Positions 1-5,907 of a DNA stretch of 20,562 bases are shown here, one piece after another. Made by a program: the position numbers and the translations under genes. How positions within the stretch are numbered: position 1 is the first letter of the stretch; each line of letters begins with the position of its first letter. The stretch lies in contig JBGSSS010000096.1 in assembly GCA_041736895.1 (NCBI GenBank), forward strand, positions 1 to 20,562. The letters are read 5' to 3'. The DNA is from JANRLT01 sp041736895 (GTDB lineage: Bacteria; Planctomycetota; Planctomycetia; Pirellulales; JALHPA01). The notes under the pieces are model-generated. The model did no database searches and was not told the origin of the DNA. It saw only the letters and a program-made list of their open reading frames with translations.

Positions 1-21
1 GGGTCAGATTGAATCGAGTTG

Positions 22-141
22 GGGTGGCTGGGGTCGAAGCGTACTCGCGCAGCCCCCAGCTTTCATTGTGTGGAGCTTTCAAAAGAATCAACCGTTGTTG
101 GCAACTCGCTGGGGGCTCACTTCGTTCGACCCCAGCCACCC
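22..141. repeat. Nested inverted repeat, about 120 bp
   Basis: Positions 22-38 (GGGTGGCTGGGGTCGAA) are the perfect reverse complement of 125-141. Inside this, 51-60 (AGCCCCCAGC) is the perfect reverse complement of 108-117. The whole segment can therefore fold into one long interrupted hairpin with a 17-bp outer and a 10-bp inner stem. There is no T-tract and no convincing gene here, and the oxidoreductase to the right already has its own terminator. It looks like a dispersed palindromic element or small non-autonomous repeat, but only one copy is in view. Confidence 0.6.
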
Positions 142-182
142 ATATTTGGTATCACCACCAACCCTTGAAGAATCCTTTCCCT

Positions 183-223
183 ACAAAAAAACCGGCCTGG
201 AGGCAGATGCCTCCAGGCCGGTT
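183..223 (-). terminator. Rho-independent terminator of the oxidoreductase gene
   Basis: 190-205 and 208-223 form a perfect 16-bp stem (core ACCGGCCTGGAGGC / GCCTCCAGGCCGGT) with a minimal loop. Read on the minus strand, the stem is followed directly by a run of T residues (complement of the A-run at 184-191). It begins 25 bases past the stop codon at 248. The uridine tract exists only for minus-strand transcription, so it serves the gene at 248-1621. Confidence 0.9.
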
Positions 224-247
224 GAAGTCACGAAATTGCAGTCAAAC

Positions 248-1621
248 TTAGAGCGTGTAGCCCGAGCGGTACTCGCGCTTGACGATGTGTTGCACTTCCG
301 GCGCGTTCTTGGCCGTCATGCTCTTGGCGTCCCATTCGATCTTTTTGCCCGGAGTGTTCGGCTCGTTGGCCGCGTAGACCGCCAGATTGCCCAGCAAGAT
401 CGTTTCGGTCAGCTTGCCAGCGTAGTTTTCGAAGTTCGACTTGGCCGGTTTGCCGCCGCGGATCGCTTCGGCAAATTCCTTGAAGTGGCCCGGTGACTTT
501 TCCCATTCGACCTTGGGTTCGTCGACGCCGATCATCGCGACACTGCCGCAGTAGTCGCCCTTGCCGTGCATCTTCCCCTTGGTGCCGACGATGATGCAGC
601 CGCTCTTATCCGGACCGTCGTAGACTTCCTTGGGCGGAACTTTGCCGCCGTCGTACCAGAAGACCTTGACCGCGCCGCGCTTGTCAGTGGCGGGGAATTC
701 GAATTCGATTTGCGACCACTTGGGATAGCTGTCGCGATTGTGACCGCTGGTCGTCGCCATGACCGACGTTGGATCGGCCAAACCGACCGCCCAGTACGGC
801 ATGTTGAACGTGTGGCAAGCCATGTCGCCCAGCGCGCCGGTGCCGAAGTCCCACCACCCGCGCCACGAGAACGGTTGATAGACCGATGAGTATGGACGTT
901 CTGGAGCCGAGCCGAGGAACAGATCCCAATGGACATTCGGCGGGCACGTTTCTGGTTTCGGACGCTCGCCGCCTTGAGCCCACACGGGACGGTTCGTCCA
1001 GACGTGAACTTCCTTGACGTCGCCGAGGACACCCGTTTCAAAGATCGCGACGGCTTTGCGCAGCCCGTTTTCGCTGGTCCCTTGGTTGCCCATCTGGGTG
1101 GCGAGTTTCTTCTCGCGGGCGAGGTCGGCCATGACGCGCGCTTCGTAGATATCGTGCGTCAACGGCTTCTGGCAGAAACAATGCTTGCCCATCCGCATGC
1201 CCATCATGGCAGCGGGAGCATGCGTGTGGTCGGGCGTGCTGACCGTGACGGCGTCGATGTCCTTGCCGACCGCGTCGTACATTTTGCGGAAATCGGTGAA
1301 GCGCTTCGCCTTGGGAAACTTGGGGTTGTCTTTCTGTTTGAGTTCTTCCAGGGTCTCGATTTCTTTTTTGGTGACTTTATCTTTCTTGGGCGTGCCGTAC
1401 AGCGCGTATTCATCGATGTCAACGATCGCGACAACGTCGCCGTTCTTGGCAGCGTCACCCGAATCAGAGCCCCCCTTGCCGCCGATGCCGATACAGGCGA
1501 AGCGGATTTTTTCATTGGGCGAGGTGCTTTCGACAGCTTGCAGGCTGCTGTAAAAGCCGACGCCGGCAACCGCCACGGCGGTCGATTGCAGCATTTGACG
1601 ACGATTCATTCCACGACGCAT
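248..1621 (-). CDS. Gfo/Idh/MocA family oxidoreductase with twin-arginine-like leader
   Basis: This encodes a 457-aa NAD(P)-dependent oxidoreductase of the Gfo/Idh/MocA family, probably acting on a sugar or sugar derivative in the cell envelope. The N-terminus MRRGMNRRQMLQST followed by a short hydrophobic stretch resembles a Tat signal, as is common in planctomycete members. A Rossmann glycine motif (GIGGKGG) lies near residue 45. The conserved lysine motif appears as CQKPL, a variant of the usual E-K-P, and the family C-terminal motif WWDFGTGALGDMACH is present. The start at 1621 is chosen because AGGAG lies eight bases upstream; the frame stays open to 1849, but that part reads across the promoter repeat and looks non-coding. 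The gene is monocistronic, with a promoter-like repeat at 1723-1782 and a terminator at 183-223. The substrate cannot be read from the sequence. Confidence 0.93.
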   Translation of the reverse strand: MRRGMNRRQMLQSTAVAVAGVGFYSSLQAVESTSPNEKIRFACIGIGGKGGSDSGDAAKNGDVVAIVDIDEYALYGTPKKDKVTKKEIETLEELKQKDNPKFPKAKRFTDFRKMYDAVGKDIDAVTVSTPDHTHAPAAMMGMRMGKHCFCQKPLTHDIYEARVMADLAREKKLATQMGNQGTSENGLRKAVAIFETGVLGDVKEVHVWTNRPVWAQGGERPKPETCPPNVHWDLFLGSAPERPYSSVYQPFSWRGWWDFGTGALGDMACHTFNMPYWAVGLADPTSVMATTSGHNRDSYPKWSQIEFEFPATDKRGAVKVFWYDGGKVPPKEVYDGPDKSGCIIVGTKGKMHGKGDYCGSVAMIGVDEPKVEWEKSPGHFKEFAEAIRGGKPAKSNFENYAGKLTETILLGNLAVYAANEPNTPGKKIEWDAKSMTAKNAPEVQHIVKREYRSGYTL

Positions 1622-1722
1622 TGCGCACGCTCCTAAGAAAGACAAACAGGTAGGGTGGGGCTCCACAGGGAAGCAGCGGCCAGCCGAGTTCACTCCGCAA
1701 CAAGCTCGACAGGCCAAAAGGC

Positions 1723-1782
1723 GGGACTTCCCCAAGCGGTTCAAGATACCAAGGCGGCGCGGGGGATGCAAATTTGAGGGGA
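1723..1782 (-). promoter_or_regulatory. Promoter-bearing 60-bp repeat, copy A
   Basis: This segment is nearly identical to 2502-2561: the 41 bases from 1740 to 1780 match exactly and the flanking GGGA(C/T)TTCCCC is also shared. On the minus strand it contains TTGCAT (1766-1771), a 17-base spacer and TATCTT (1743-1748), a plausible housekeeping-sigma promoter. Transcription would begin near 1736, giving the oxidoreductase mRNA a leader of about 115 bases. Promoter activity is inferred; the repeat itself is seen directly. Confidence 0.65.
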
Positions 1783-1848
1783 AAGGGGGTGCATTTAGCC
1801 CAGCGCTACAATTTTTACGCAGTACTCCTTCCAACCAACCGGCTCGCA

Positions 1849-2244
1849 TCAGGGGACAACCGCGACTATAGAAAATTGTCGAAAATGGTGATCAAAGGCG
1901 AATGCCGAGCGGATCGCAAGCTTTTAGATAACGATTTTCGAGAGACAGTCGGTAAAACTCCATTCCTTGTCGGAATATTGTCGAAACGTGTCCCAAGCCG
2001 AAACAATTTCGTCCTTTGCGCAAAAGTGAAGCACGGCTATGGATTCCGCGAAAAGCGCCTCGCCTAAAGCCACCGCGATATGAGATTGCCCGCGGGCTCG
2101 CAGCAGAGTTAAGGTCTCGTCGATGACATAATCGGTCGTCAGCAATTGCTCGCGATTGCCCGCCAACCAGGCTATTGCGGCGGCATGGTCAGGGTCGGTA
2201 GCAATCACGCTGGCGAACCACGCCCCGCTATCCACGAAAATCAT
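1849..2244 (-). pseudogene. VapC-like PIN-domain toxin interrupted by an in-frame stop
   Basis: The frame from 2244 encodes a PIN-domain ribonuclease of the VapC type. Acidic residues expected at the active site are visible: D5 in MIFVDSGAWF, E43 in DYVIDETL and D99 in SFTDCLS. Translation stops at a TAA at 1924-1926 after 106 residues. Past that codon the same frame continues without a shift for 24 codons, reading KLAIRSAFAFDHHFRQFSIV and ending at a TGA at 1849-1851. FAFDHHF carries the fourth conserved aspartate of PIN domains. Ignoring the stop, the product is about 131 residues, the normal VapC length. This is therefore a nonsense-mutated toxin, probably inactive. The start overlaps the antitoxin stop by four bases (ATGA), so the pair was translationally coupled. 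Confidence 0.8.
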
Positions 2245-2453
2245 GGCGATCCTTTGGAGCCATAGAGAATCTTGTCATGATCCCTGCCGGAAAATGCGGG
2301 ACCTTCGTTCAAGGGGAGGGCCGCGATGCTTGCGAGAATCTCCGCCGGCGTGCGCGCTGGCTCGACGTGTACAGCGACGCGCATCCCCTCGGGAAATGCG
2401 CACGGCTGATCGAGCAGGATCGCCCCTTGCACAATAGTTCCTGTGGTGTCCAT
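2241..2453 (-). CDS. Antitoxin of the VapBC-type pair
   Basis: This small 70-aa protein begins MDTTGTIVQGAILLDQP, a short beta-rich segment like the DNA-binding half of AbrB/VapB-type antitoxins. It ends with an acidic/basic tail (SGRDHDKILYGS) that resembles the toxin-binding ends of many small planctomycete and cyanobacterial antitoxins. The start at 2453 is preferred over the in-frame ATG at 2480 because GAGG lies seven bases upstream of it. It precedes the PIN toxin and overlaps it by four bases, the usual antitoxin-first order. The promoter-like repeat at 2502-2561 lies just upstream. With the toxin broken, this gene may now be an orphan antitoxin. Family assignment rests mostly on context. 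Confidence 0.72.
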   Translation of the reverse strand: MDTTGTIVQGAILLDQPCAFPEGMRVAVHVEPARTPAEILASIAALPLNEGPAFSGRDHDKILYGSKGSP

Positions 2454-2501
2454 CGATGTGCCTCGTGAGGGAAAAGTCATCGAGTCGCTGATGAAATCGC
2501 T

Positions 2502-2561
2502 GGGATTTCCCCGAAATATTCAAGATACCAAGGCGGCGCGGGGGATGCAAATTTGAGGGGG
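2502..2561 (-). promoter_or_regulatory. Promoter-bearing 60-bp repeat, copy B
   Basis: This is the second copy of the element at 1723-1782, in the same orientation. The minus strand carries TTGCAT (2545-2550), 17 bases, then TATCTT (2522-2527). The predicted start of transcription lies near 2515, about 60 bases before the antitoxin ATG at 2453. The two copies diverge between the shared TTCCCC and the -10 region but are identical across both hexamers and the spacer. Confidence 0.65.
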
Positions 2562-2636
2562 AACGCCTTCGGACTTTGACTGTCGGCCGATCGCAACGCG
2601 TCGGTGCGCAGCCGAGCCATTTCCCGGCCGCCGCTC

Positions 2637-3095
2637 TTACTCCTTCTCCTTTACCTTCACCAGCTTGAATGTAAAGCAGAAGTATGTGGTTCCCTTGGTG
2701 TCGAATGACTTGGGCCGTTCGTCCGCCGTGGACTGGCTGAAACAAAGCCGAAGCGTGTCGCCATCCACCTCGTAGATGCCTTTGCAGAGCCGGTGTTCCT
2801 CGCCTGACTCAACGTTCCCGCCCACGGGGATATCCATCGTCTTTGGGTTGGCGGCAGCGTCTAGCCGGTATCTGCGGAGATCGCCCTCCTTGCCCGAGAG
2901 AGCTAGCTTATCGCCCTTGATGAGGAGTTTCGTGCCTTTGACGGCTTCCTCCGGGGCTTTTTCCCCTCTCGATTCCAGGGTCACGAGCTGCCAGGTGCCT
3001 TGGATATCCACTTCCTCCCTCGGGACATCGTCTTTGGCCATCACCGCCGACACACTAAAAGCCGCAGCAATCAAGAACGGGATAAAACGCTTCAT
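2637..3095 (-). CDS. Secreted TIGR03067-type protein
   Basis: This 152-aa protein starts with a clear signal peptide (MKRFIPFLIAAAFSVSAVMA). It then carries the pattern of the planctomycete TIGR03067 domain: IQGTWQLVTLESRGEKAPEE, a GDKLALSG turn, and KGIYEVDGDTLRLCFS near the C-terminus. The fold is thought to be a lipocalin-like beta barrel; the function of the family is unknown. The start at 3095 has GGAGG five bases upstream. It lies directly downstream of an attC-like site (3170-3277), and this family is often found in multiple copies in planctomycete genomes. No attC-like site could be found after its stop, so if it is a cassette it is the truncated last one. Confidence 0.85.
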   Translation of the reverse strand: MKRFIPFLIAAAFSVSAVMAKDDVPREEVDIQGTWQLVTLESRGEKAPEEAVKGTKLLIKGDKLALSGKEGDLRRYRLDAAANPKTMDIPVGGNVESGEEHRLCKGIYEVDGDTLRLCFSQSTADERPKSFDTKGTTYFCFTFKLVKVKEKE

Positions 3096-3169
3096 ACAAG
3101 CCTCCAATGAGAAGAAGAGGATCTGTCATGGCAACATATGAGGAAAGCCACCGTAGCGTTCCCGTTTCC

Positions 3170-3277
3170 GCCGAACGACCAAGCTCAGTGGCGAGCCGCG
3201 TGCGGGGCAGGACGCTTAAGGCTCGATGACAACTTTCAACGCACGCGCTGCTCGTCCACTGCAGCGGTTGGTTATGC
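3170..3277 (-). other. attC-like integron recombination site (attC-c)
   Basis: Read on the minus strand, the site opens with GCATAAC (3271-3277, matching the RYYYAAC core) and closes with GTTCGGC (3170-3176, one mismatch to GTTRRRY). The two arms are complementary: AGTGGACGAGC and CGCGTGCG on the left match AGTGGCGAG and CGCGTGCG of the reverse-complemented right arm. Single unpaired bases fall on one side only, as with attC extrahelical bases. Length is 108 bp, within the normal attC range. It begins 38 bases past the stop codon of the small membrane protein. The left arm shares AACC-ACCGCTGCAG with the site at 3559-3653. Confidence 0.7.
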
Positions 3278-3314
3278 CCCACCGTTAAATCAATGAGGCT
3301 GCTTACTTATCTTT

Positions 3315-3536
3315 TTACTTATCTTTGGGCATCCTTTCCAAGATCGCGTTCAAGCCCGTGGCGATCACAAAAATAAGTAATCCCAATGCCATAATGATCG
3401 GGCCAGAGCCCGTTAATCCGCCTGCCCGCCGAGCCGTCTCGGCGTCACCTGGAGCACTTCCCGTAACAACCACAAAACCACCGAGGAAGATTAACAGCCC
3501 AAGGAAGCCACAGAATATCAAGGAGTACTTAACCAT
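3315..3536 (-). CDS. Small two-helix membrane protein
   Basis: This 73-aa protein has two hydrophobic segments, residues about 5-27 (SLIFCGFLGLLIFLGGFVVV) and 45-65 (IIMALGLLIFVIATGLNAIL), joined by a short polar linker rich in Gly and Ala. It ends in a charged tail (ERMPKDK). It is not a recognised family. The ATG at 3536 lies 23 bases after the GTTAGGC core of an attC-like site, with AGG-type ribosome-binding bases just upstream. A short leader and a downstream attC-like site make it a typical single-gene cassette. It is probably an inner-membrane protein; nothing more can be inferred. Confidence 0.72.
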   Translation of the reverse strand: MVKYSLIFCGFLGLLIFLGGFVVVTGSAPGDAETARRAGGLTGSGPIIMALGLLIFVIATGLNAILERMPKDK

Positions 3537-3558
3537 TGGACCTGATCCTGAAGCAAGG

Positions 3559-3653
3559 GCCTAACGAAAGCGCCGCAACGGCGGGGGCTAATGAACCTAC
3601 ACATCTGGGAAAGCCTACGTGCCCCCGCAGTCTGCTGCAGCGGCTGGTTCGGT
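3559..3653 (-). other. attC-like integron recombination site (attC-b)
   Basis: On the minus strand it opens with ACCGAAC (3647-3653, one mismatch to RYYYAAC) and closes with a perfect GTTAGGC (3559-3565). The innermost arms pair as TGCGGGGGC with GCCCCCGC, and outer blocks CCGC and AAC also pair. The left arm, AACCAGCCGCTGCAG, is clearly related to that of the site at 3170-3277 (AACCAACCGCTGCAG). The site is 95 bp and includes the last codons and stop of the glycosyltransferase, a normal arrangement in gene cassettes. Confidence 0.65.
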
Positions 3654-4934
3654 CAGACGTGCCGCACCTGGATAGCCCTCCGCCCGGAGCGCCAAGTTCG
3701 CCTCGACCAACTCTGCCGCACGTGTGGCACCCCCGGCCGCCCGAATCGACTCCCGGACACGCTCTGCGCTTGCCCGGTATGCAGGAGTGTCGAGGAGGAG
3801 TCGGGCTAACTGGCGCACACGTCCCGGGGTCACTTTTCCCAGACGGAGAAGTTCCCCAGCACCGACATGAGCCACCCGAGCCGCTACCCCCAGCCCGTCA
3901 TTGGCCAACGGGATGCACAGCATCGGCTTTCCGCGGGCAAGCGATTCCAGCGCGGTGTTGAGACCCGCATGGGTGATGACCAAACTCGCCCTCTCGATCA
4001 GGTCAAGCTGTGGCGCATATCCGACAACCAAGGCATTCGGAGGAGTCGGCAGTTCCCAGGTCGCATCGCGTCGACCGAGAGCCACCACGACCTGCACGGC
4101 CTCATTTGCGAGGCCGTCGAGGATCGCGCGGAACACATGTGTCAGGCGGTTCGCCAAGGTACCGAGTGAGGCGTACACGAGTGGCCGACCGTCGAGTCGG
4201 GACCACGGGAAATCGGCCGGAGCGTTTGTTGGGGGCTGCTGGAGCGGGCCCACGAAATGGAGTTGCTTGGGCAGATGGCGCCGCGGGAACTCCAACACTG
4301 GCGGTTGCTGGCTGATCTGAAGGAGCGGAGACCAGCAGTCGGAGAGTTGCACGGGGATCGACAGCCCGACTCGACGACAGTGGTTCTGGACGTGTGCGAG
4401 GATCGGGGCGAGTTTGCGCTCGTAGGCGGTCCACGCTAACCAGTTCCGGACTCTTGCCCACCAGGCGGCATGTGCCTTCCACGTCGTAAAAAACGGGGGG
4501 ACCGTGTTCTCGCGGTGGAGCAGTACGGCGTTACAGATGGTGGCGAAGGGCACGCCGAGTTCATCGGCAACGGTCCCTCCGACCGACGAGGCCTGATCGA
4601 CTAGCATCGCCTCGACACCGGCCTCACGGGCCTGCGCCGGGCACGACCCCAGGACCGCCTCGACCGACCGCGCGCCGACCGCGAGGGTATGCGCAAGCGC
4701 GGACTTCCCTGACAGCGTACCGAGCTTCTGGAGTTCCGCTTGGTATTCAGTCGGGGGGAACGTGGTTCCCCCCAAGGTGACGACATCGATTCCTGCAGAG
4801 GTCACCGTGTGCGGGGGGACGCCTAACAGGAAGAACGTAATCCGATGGCCACGGGATCGGAGCGCGTTCGACACGGCCATCATCGCGTTGATGTGGCCGT
4901 GGGTGTTCGGGCAAATGACACCGACGTGACTCAT
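3615..4934 (-). CDS. GT1-family (MGT/UGT-like) glycosyltransferase
   Basis: This 439-aa protein resembles the macrolide- and zeaxanthin-type glycosyltransferases of family GT1. These transfer a sugar from a nucleotide donor to a small hydrophobic acceptor in the cytoplasm or at the membrane. The N-terminal domain opens with MSHVGVICPNTHGHINAMM, where the histidines near residues 13-14 fit the acceptor-side catalytic position. The C-terminal domain has VYASLGTL, then GYAPQLDLIERASLVITHAG and NTALESLARGKPMLCIPL, the donor-binding region. The usual ND-Q-G motif appears as NDGLG. The start at 4934 has GGAG six bases upstream. It lies between two attC-like sites, and its 3' end runs into the second. 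For a cassette gene it is long. The acceptor is unknown; carotenoid or polyketide glycosides are possible. Confidence 0.87.
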   Translation of the reverse strand: MSHVGVICPNTHGHINAMMAVSNALRSRGHRITFFLLGVPPHTVTSAGIDVVTLGGTTFPPTEYQAELQKLGTLSGKSALAHTLAVGARSVEAVLGSCPAQAREAGVEAMLVDQASSVGGTVADELGVPFATICNAVLLHRENTVPPFFTTWKAHAAWWARVRNWLAWTAYERKLAPILAHVQNHCRRVGLSIPVQLSDCWSPLLQISQQPPVLEFPRRHLPKQLHFVGPLQQPPTNAPADFPWSRLDGRPLVYASLGTLANRLTHVFRAILDGLANEAVQVVVALGRRDATWELPTPPNALVVGYAPQLDLIERASLVITHAGLNTALESLARGKPMLCIPLANDGLGVAARVAHVGAGELLRLGKVTPGRVRQLARLLLDTPAYRASAERVRESIRAAGGATRAAELVEANLALRAEGYPGAARLTEPAAAADCGGT

Positions 4935-4969
4935 TGGCTGCTCCAAACCGCATTCGTCTTCTATCACCG

Positions 4970-5055
4970 AATGAACAAGTTCACGCGGCGGGCGAGTTTG
5001 ACGTTGACTTCAAAACCGACGTTGCCGCCCGCTCGCGTGCAACGCCTTGTTATGC
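4970..5055 (-). other. attC-like integron recombination site (attC-a)
   Basis: On the minus strand it opens with GCATAAC (5049-5055), then AAGGCGTTGCACGCG, close to the classic attC left end. The arm CACGCGAGCGGGC pairs with the complement of CACGCGGCGGGC: two perfect 6-bp blocks separated by one unpaired A, exactly like an attC extrahelical base. AACAAG pairs in the outer stem. The closing core is GTTCATT (4970-4976), which departs from GTTRRRY at three positions, so recombination competence may be lost. The stop codon of the upstream gene (5050-5052) lies inside the opening core, a hallmark of cassette genes. Confidence 0.7.
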
Positions 5056-5382
5056 CTTGCTCTGCGGCCAGCGCCTCAATTCTTCTTGAAAGGCGTTGGA
5101 GTCGAATACCTTGCCTTGCACAGGGAATGCCAGCTCTTTGTAGCGCACCGCTTTTGCCAAGGAATCAAGCAGTTGCTCCAACTTCTCAATCTGGTCTGTA
5201 GTCAGCGGTGAGGTCTTGAAGCTGTCGATCGCTTGCCCGACTTGCTGACCAAGCGACGTACCAGCGACTGGATCGGGGTAACCAGGCAGAGTAATGAATC
5301 CGCCAGGCTCACCAGGAACCACTTCGACACCGAAGCGCTTCAGCAATGGTTCGAGCCGTGTCCAAAGTTCTTCACTATCCAA
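5050..5382 (-). CDS. Orphan protein in the first cassette
   Basis: This 110-aa soluble, acidic protein has no recognised family. The start is taken as TTG at 5382, since a full AGGAGG lies six bases upstream; the upstream in-frame TTG at 5406 has no such site. The sequence opens with an amphipathic helix (DSEELWTRLEPLLKRFGVEV), then a Gly/Pro-rich segment (PGEPGGFITLPGYPDPVAGT). Two further helices follow (QQVGQAIDSFK and TTDQIEKLEQLLDSLAKAV). No signal peptide or membrane segment is visible. Its stop codon is embedded in the attC-like core GCATAAC, and it is the gene nearest the cassette-type promoter at 5485-5513. Function cannot be assigned. Confidence 0.7.
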   Translation of the reverse strand: MDSEELWTRLEPLLKRFGVEVVPGEPGGFITLPGYPDPVAGTSLGQQVGQAIDSFKTSPLTTDQIEKLEQLLDSLAKAVRYKELAFPVQGKVFDSNAFQEELRRWPQSKA

Positions 5383-5415
5383 TTGCAGCCTCCTGTGTCG
5401 AGTCAATCGCTAACG

Positions 5416-5422
5416 GCATAAC
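5416..5422 (-). other. Isolated GTTRRRY core at the array head
   Basis: On the minus strand this is GTTATGC, a perfect match to the GTTRRRY integron core. It lies 34 bases before the first cassette gene and between that gene and the promoter at 5485-5513. No convincing attC stem could be folded upstream of it, which fits an unstructured attI-type insertion point or a degraded attC. A seven-base match alone is weak; position is the main argument. Confidence 0.35.
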
Positions 5423-5484
5423 TATGATTCTATTGCGCAAATACACATAGTAACGAGCTACAGGGACGCTTGTTATATGGCGCA

Positions 5485-5513
5485 AGTTTATGTGGGCAAA
5501 AATCTTCTGTCAA
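5485..5513 (-). promoter_or_regulatory. Strong promoter firing into the cassette block (Pc-like)
   Basis: The minus strand reads TTGACA (5508-5513), exactly 17 bases, then TAAACT (5485-5490). The -35 is the perfect sigma-70 consensus. The hexamer pair and spacing are those of the strong Pc variant of class 1 integrons. Predicted transcription starts near 5478, about 95 bases before the first cassette gene. Hexamers and spacing are seen directly; the role as cassette promoter is inference. Confidence 0.7.
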
Positions 5514-5562
5514 GAATTTTAAAATTATCGACTAGAGCTTTTCTTGCGCCGACCTTGAGACG

Positions 5563-5652
5563 ATGAAATTGCTCGACCGCGTCTGCGCCGCAGAAAAGCG
5601 CCGCCATCAGGCTGCCTCGAAAACATCCGCGGATGACAGTCTTGGCGAGTGA
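5563..5652 (+). pseudogene. Possible N-terminal remnant of an integron integrase (tentative)
   Basis: A 29-codon frame begins MKLLDRV and continues CAAEKRRHQAASK before a TGA. Integron tyrosine integrases often begin with a similar KLLDRVR...RLRHYS segment. The frame is divergent from the cassette block and just outside its promoter, where intI would be expected. The resemblance covers only about 16 residues, no catalytic residue is present, and no integrase-like reading frame follows in any frame up to the TPR gene. This may be chance. Confidence 0.2.
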
Positions 5653-5907
5653 TGACTTCTGGGAATAGTTTATTCAAAAAAAAGAAGACATTCTGACATT
5701 GTCTGTCCGCTCTCCGGCTTCTCTCTCGCTTCAGACGGCAACCGGGAACATCGCGTCAAACGACGACTCGCCCCGCATGATAAATGTCTCCCTGAGATCT
5801 ATAAGAATCTCAGCTTGTGTGAATTGGGCACAGTCGCCTCGCGACGATCCCCGGCTGTTAACGTTCAAACAATTGTTCTCTCCACAATTATTGGCAGGAA
5901 TATTCCT

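Noticed and set aside
2570..2636. Fourth attC-like site after the TIGR03067 gene
   Set aside because: GC-rich sequence is present but neither an RYYYAAC nor a GTTRRRY core with paired arms could be found.
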